Positions 5,993-6,703 of a stretch of 6,703 nucleotides of DNA are shown one piece after another. Source of the DNA: CAIUSP01 sp040375675 (GTDB lineage Bacteria; Actinomycetota; Thermoleophilia; Solirubrobacterales; 70-9); the NCBI GenBank assembly GCA_040375675.1, contig JBEIRY010000077.1, positions 1 to 6,703 of the forward strand, written 5' to 3'. The notes under the pieces were generated by a model. It had not been told where the DNA came from. It ran no database searches and saw only the letters and a list, made by a program, of their open reading frames with translations. Numbering within the stretch: position 1 is the first letter of the stretch; every line of letters starts with the position of its first letter. A program made the translations under genes and the position numbers.

Positions 5993-6021
5993 ACCCCTCC
6001 TGGCAAGCAACCAGAAGGGGT
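5993..6021 (+). promoter_or_regulatory. Hairpin that would sequester the ribosome binding site of the ARPP-1-like gene
   Basis: The arms ACCCCTCCTGG (5993-6003) and CCAGAAGGGGT (6011-6021) form ten Watson-Crick pairs with one C-A mismatch (5999/6015) around a 7-nt loop. The 3' arm contains the likely Shine-Dalgarno sequence AAGGGG(TGA), so the folded RNA would hide it. It is not a terminator for a flanking gene: the upstream gene is divergent and no U-tract follows. An 8-base segment upstream, GGAGGGGT (5931-5938), is perfectly complementary to 5993-6000 and could compete for the same arm if it is in the transcript. Function is inferred; the C/G-rich context makes chance pairing a real alternative. 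Confidence 0.4.
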
Positions 6022-6030
6022 GACACGAAG

Positions 6031-6703
6031 ATGGCAGTAGAGGCAGAGGGGCACGTGAAGATCAGCGACTACCTGAGCGGCGAGCTCACCGTGGGTGAGC
6101 CGGCGGTCTCTGGCTCGATCGGGGTGTATCCCGTCTTCGGCCCTGCGCCTGACCTCGGCTACATCACCCTCGCCAAGGCGCTCCCCATGGGGTTCGTGGT
6201 CAAAGAAGTCGACGGTGATGCATCTGTTCGCAATCTCATCGTCCACAACCCCACCGAGCACAATGTGCTGCTCTTCGAGGGAGAGGAAGTCCTCGGCGCC
6301 CAGCAAAACCGCACCTTCGACGCCAGCGTGCTGGTGCCCGCAGGCGCGCAGATGCATGTGCCTGTGAGCTGCGTAGAGGCCGGCCGCTGGGATGGCTCTC
6401 GAAACAGTGAGCGGTTCACCCGCGCAGAGCAGATGGCCTACCCGCAGATGCGCCGCGAGAAGGCTCGCCAGGCCAGCCGCGCCCGCGACGCCGGCATGGA
6501 GGCTCGCGCCAACCAGCAGGCCGTGTGGAATGAGGTGACTGATCGCGCGCAGATGCTGCGTGCCGCAACGCCCACCGCCTCGATCAACGATGTCTTCGAA
6601 AGCAGGCGCTCGGACCTGCGCCAGATGACCGCCGCCATCCCCGCCCACGAAGGGCAGATCGGCTCGGTCTTGCAGATTGGCGACGAGATCCGCGCGCTCG
6701 ACC
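6031..6703 (+). CDS. ARPP-1-like protein, N-terminal part (truncated by window end)
   Basis: The frame from ATG 6031 stays open to the window edge: 224 codons and one base. The segment at residues 82-120 (FEGEEVLGAQQNRTFDASV, then LVPAGAQMHVPVSCVEAGRW) matches the signature I know for ARPP-1 (ARG and rhodanese-phosphatase superfamily-associated protein), a family linked by gene context to ADP-ribose metabolism. The biochemical role is not established. Residues 120-200 are charged and probably helical (RREKARQASRARDAGMEARANQQ). There is no signal peptide, so it is cytoplasmic. The start is supported by AAGGGGTGA at 6015-6023, 8-10 nt upstream, and by the family match beginning soon after. It is divergent from the glycosyltransferase gene, with 114 bp between start codons. 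Partner genes, if any, would lie beyond 6703. Confidence 0.85.
   Translation, partial: MAVEAEGHVKISDYLSGELTVGEPAVSGSIGVYPVFGPAPDLGYITLAKALPMGFVVKEVDGDASVRNLIVHNPTEHNVLLFEGEEVLGAQQNRTFDASVLVPAGAQMHVPVSCVEAGRWDGSRNSERFTRAEQMAYPQMRREKARQASRARDAGMEARANQQAVWNEVTDRAQMLRAATPTASINDVFESRRSDLRQMTAAIPAHEGQIGSVLQIGDEIRALD

Noticed and set aside
6020..6040. Six-codon GTG frame (MTRRWQ) overlapping the ARPP-1-like start
   Set aside because: It has no ribosome binding site of its own, is very short, and its GTG is part of the proposed Shine-Dalgarno region.
5980..6648. Open minus-strand frame of 222 codons
   Set aside because: It is antisense to the ARPP-1-like frame, which has family motifs and a ribosome binding site. 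The minus frame has no recognisable motif.
1..6703. tRNA, rRNA, CRISPR arrays, insertion sequences, att sites
   Set aside because: Read on both strands, no cloverleaf-like segment, regularly spaced direct repeat, transposase motif or terminal inverted repeat was found.

Overview
The window is high-GC bacterial DNA, densely packed with genes and with no mobile element, RNA gene or CRISPR array that I can see. The protein style suggests an actinobacterium, most likely of the Thermoleophilia/Solirubrobacterales type: Ala/Gly-rich exported proteins with signal peptides, a small C-terminal beta module with a C-x5-C pair, GTG starts, and TANNNT boxes about 7 nt from start codons. This placement is inference from sequence style, not from a marker gene.

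Region 1 (1-3215, + strand) is a tandem run of exported beta-propeller proteins. Positions 1-42 are the last 13 codons and stop of an upstream paralogue. Next comes a 558-residue protein (68-1744) in which I count seven degenerate blade repeats. It is followed by a 482-residue protein (1767-3215) with six YWTD-like repeats, a choice-of-anchor-D (ASPM/SPD-2/Hydin-like) domain and a C-terminal module. Both complete proteins start MNRRL, carry signal peptides and end in related C-terminal modules. The gaps between the genes are only 22-25 bp. The two start codons sit 7 nt downstream of TAGGAT and TACAAT, which suggests leaderless transcripts.

Region 2 (3296-4981, + strand) is a tight gene pair: a small three-helix membrane protein of the DUF4234 type, then a DAO-type FAD-dependent oxidoreductase. 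The second GTG start lies 3 nt after the first stop and in the same frame. A family 2 glycosyltransferase on the - strand (4978-5916) converges on the oxidoreductase, and the two stop codons share one CTAG palindrome. The oxidoreductase and glycosyltransferase may both act in surface glycan or secondary metabolite synthesis, but this rests only on adjacency.

Region 3 (5917-6703) holds a 114-bp divergent intergenic region and the first 224 codons of an ARPP-1-like protein that runs off the window end. ARPP-1 was named for association with ADP-ribosylglycohydrolases and rhodanese-phosphatases. Its leader contains a hairpin (5993-6021) that would bury the ribosome binding site, plus an upstream segment able to compete for the same arm. 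This is the most intriguing non-coding signal here.

No stretch longer than 300 bases lacks a gene. The window looks like an ordinary accessory region with several under-described families; I see no self-evident new defence or mobile system.
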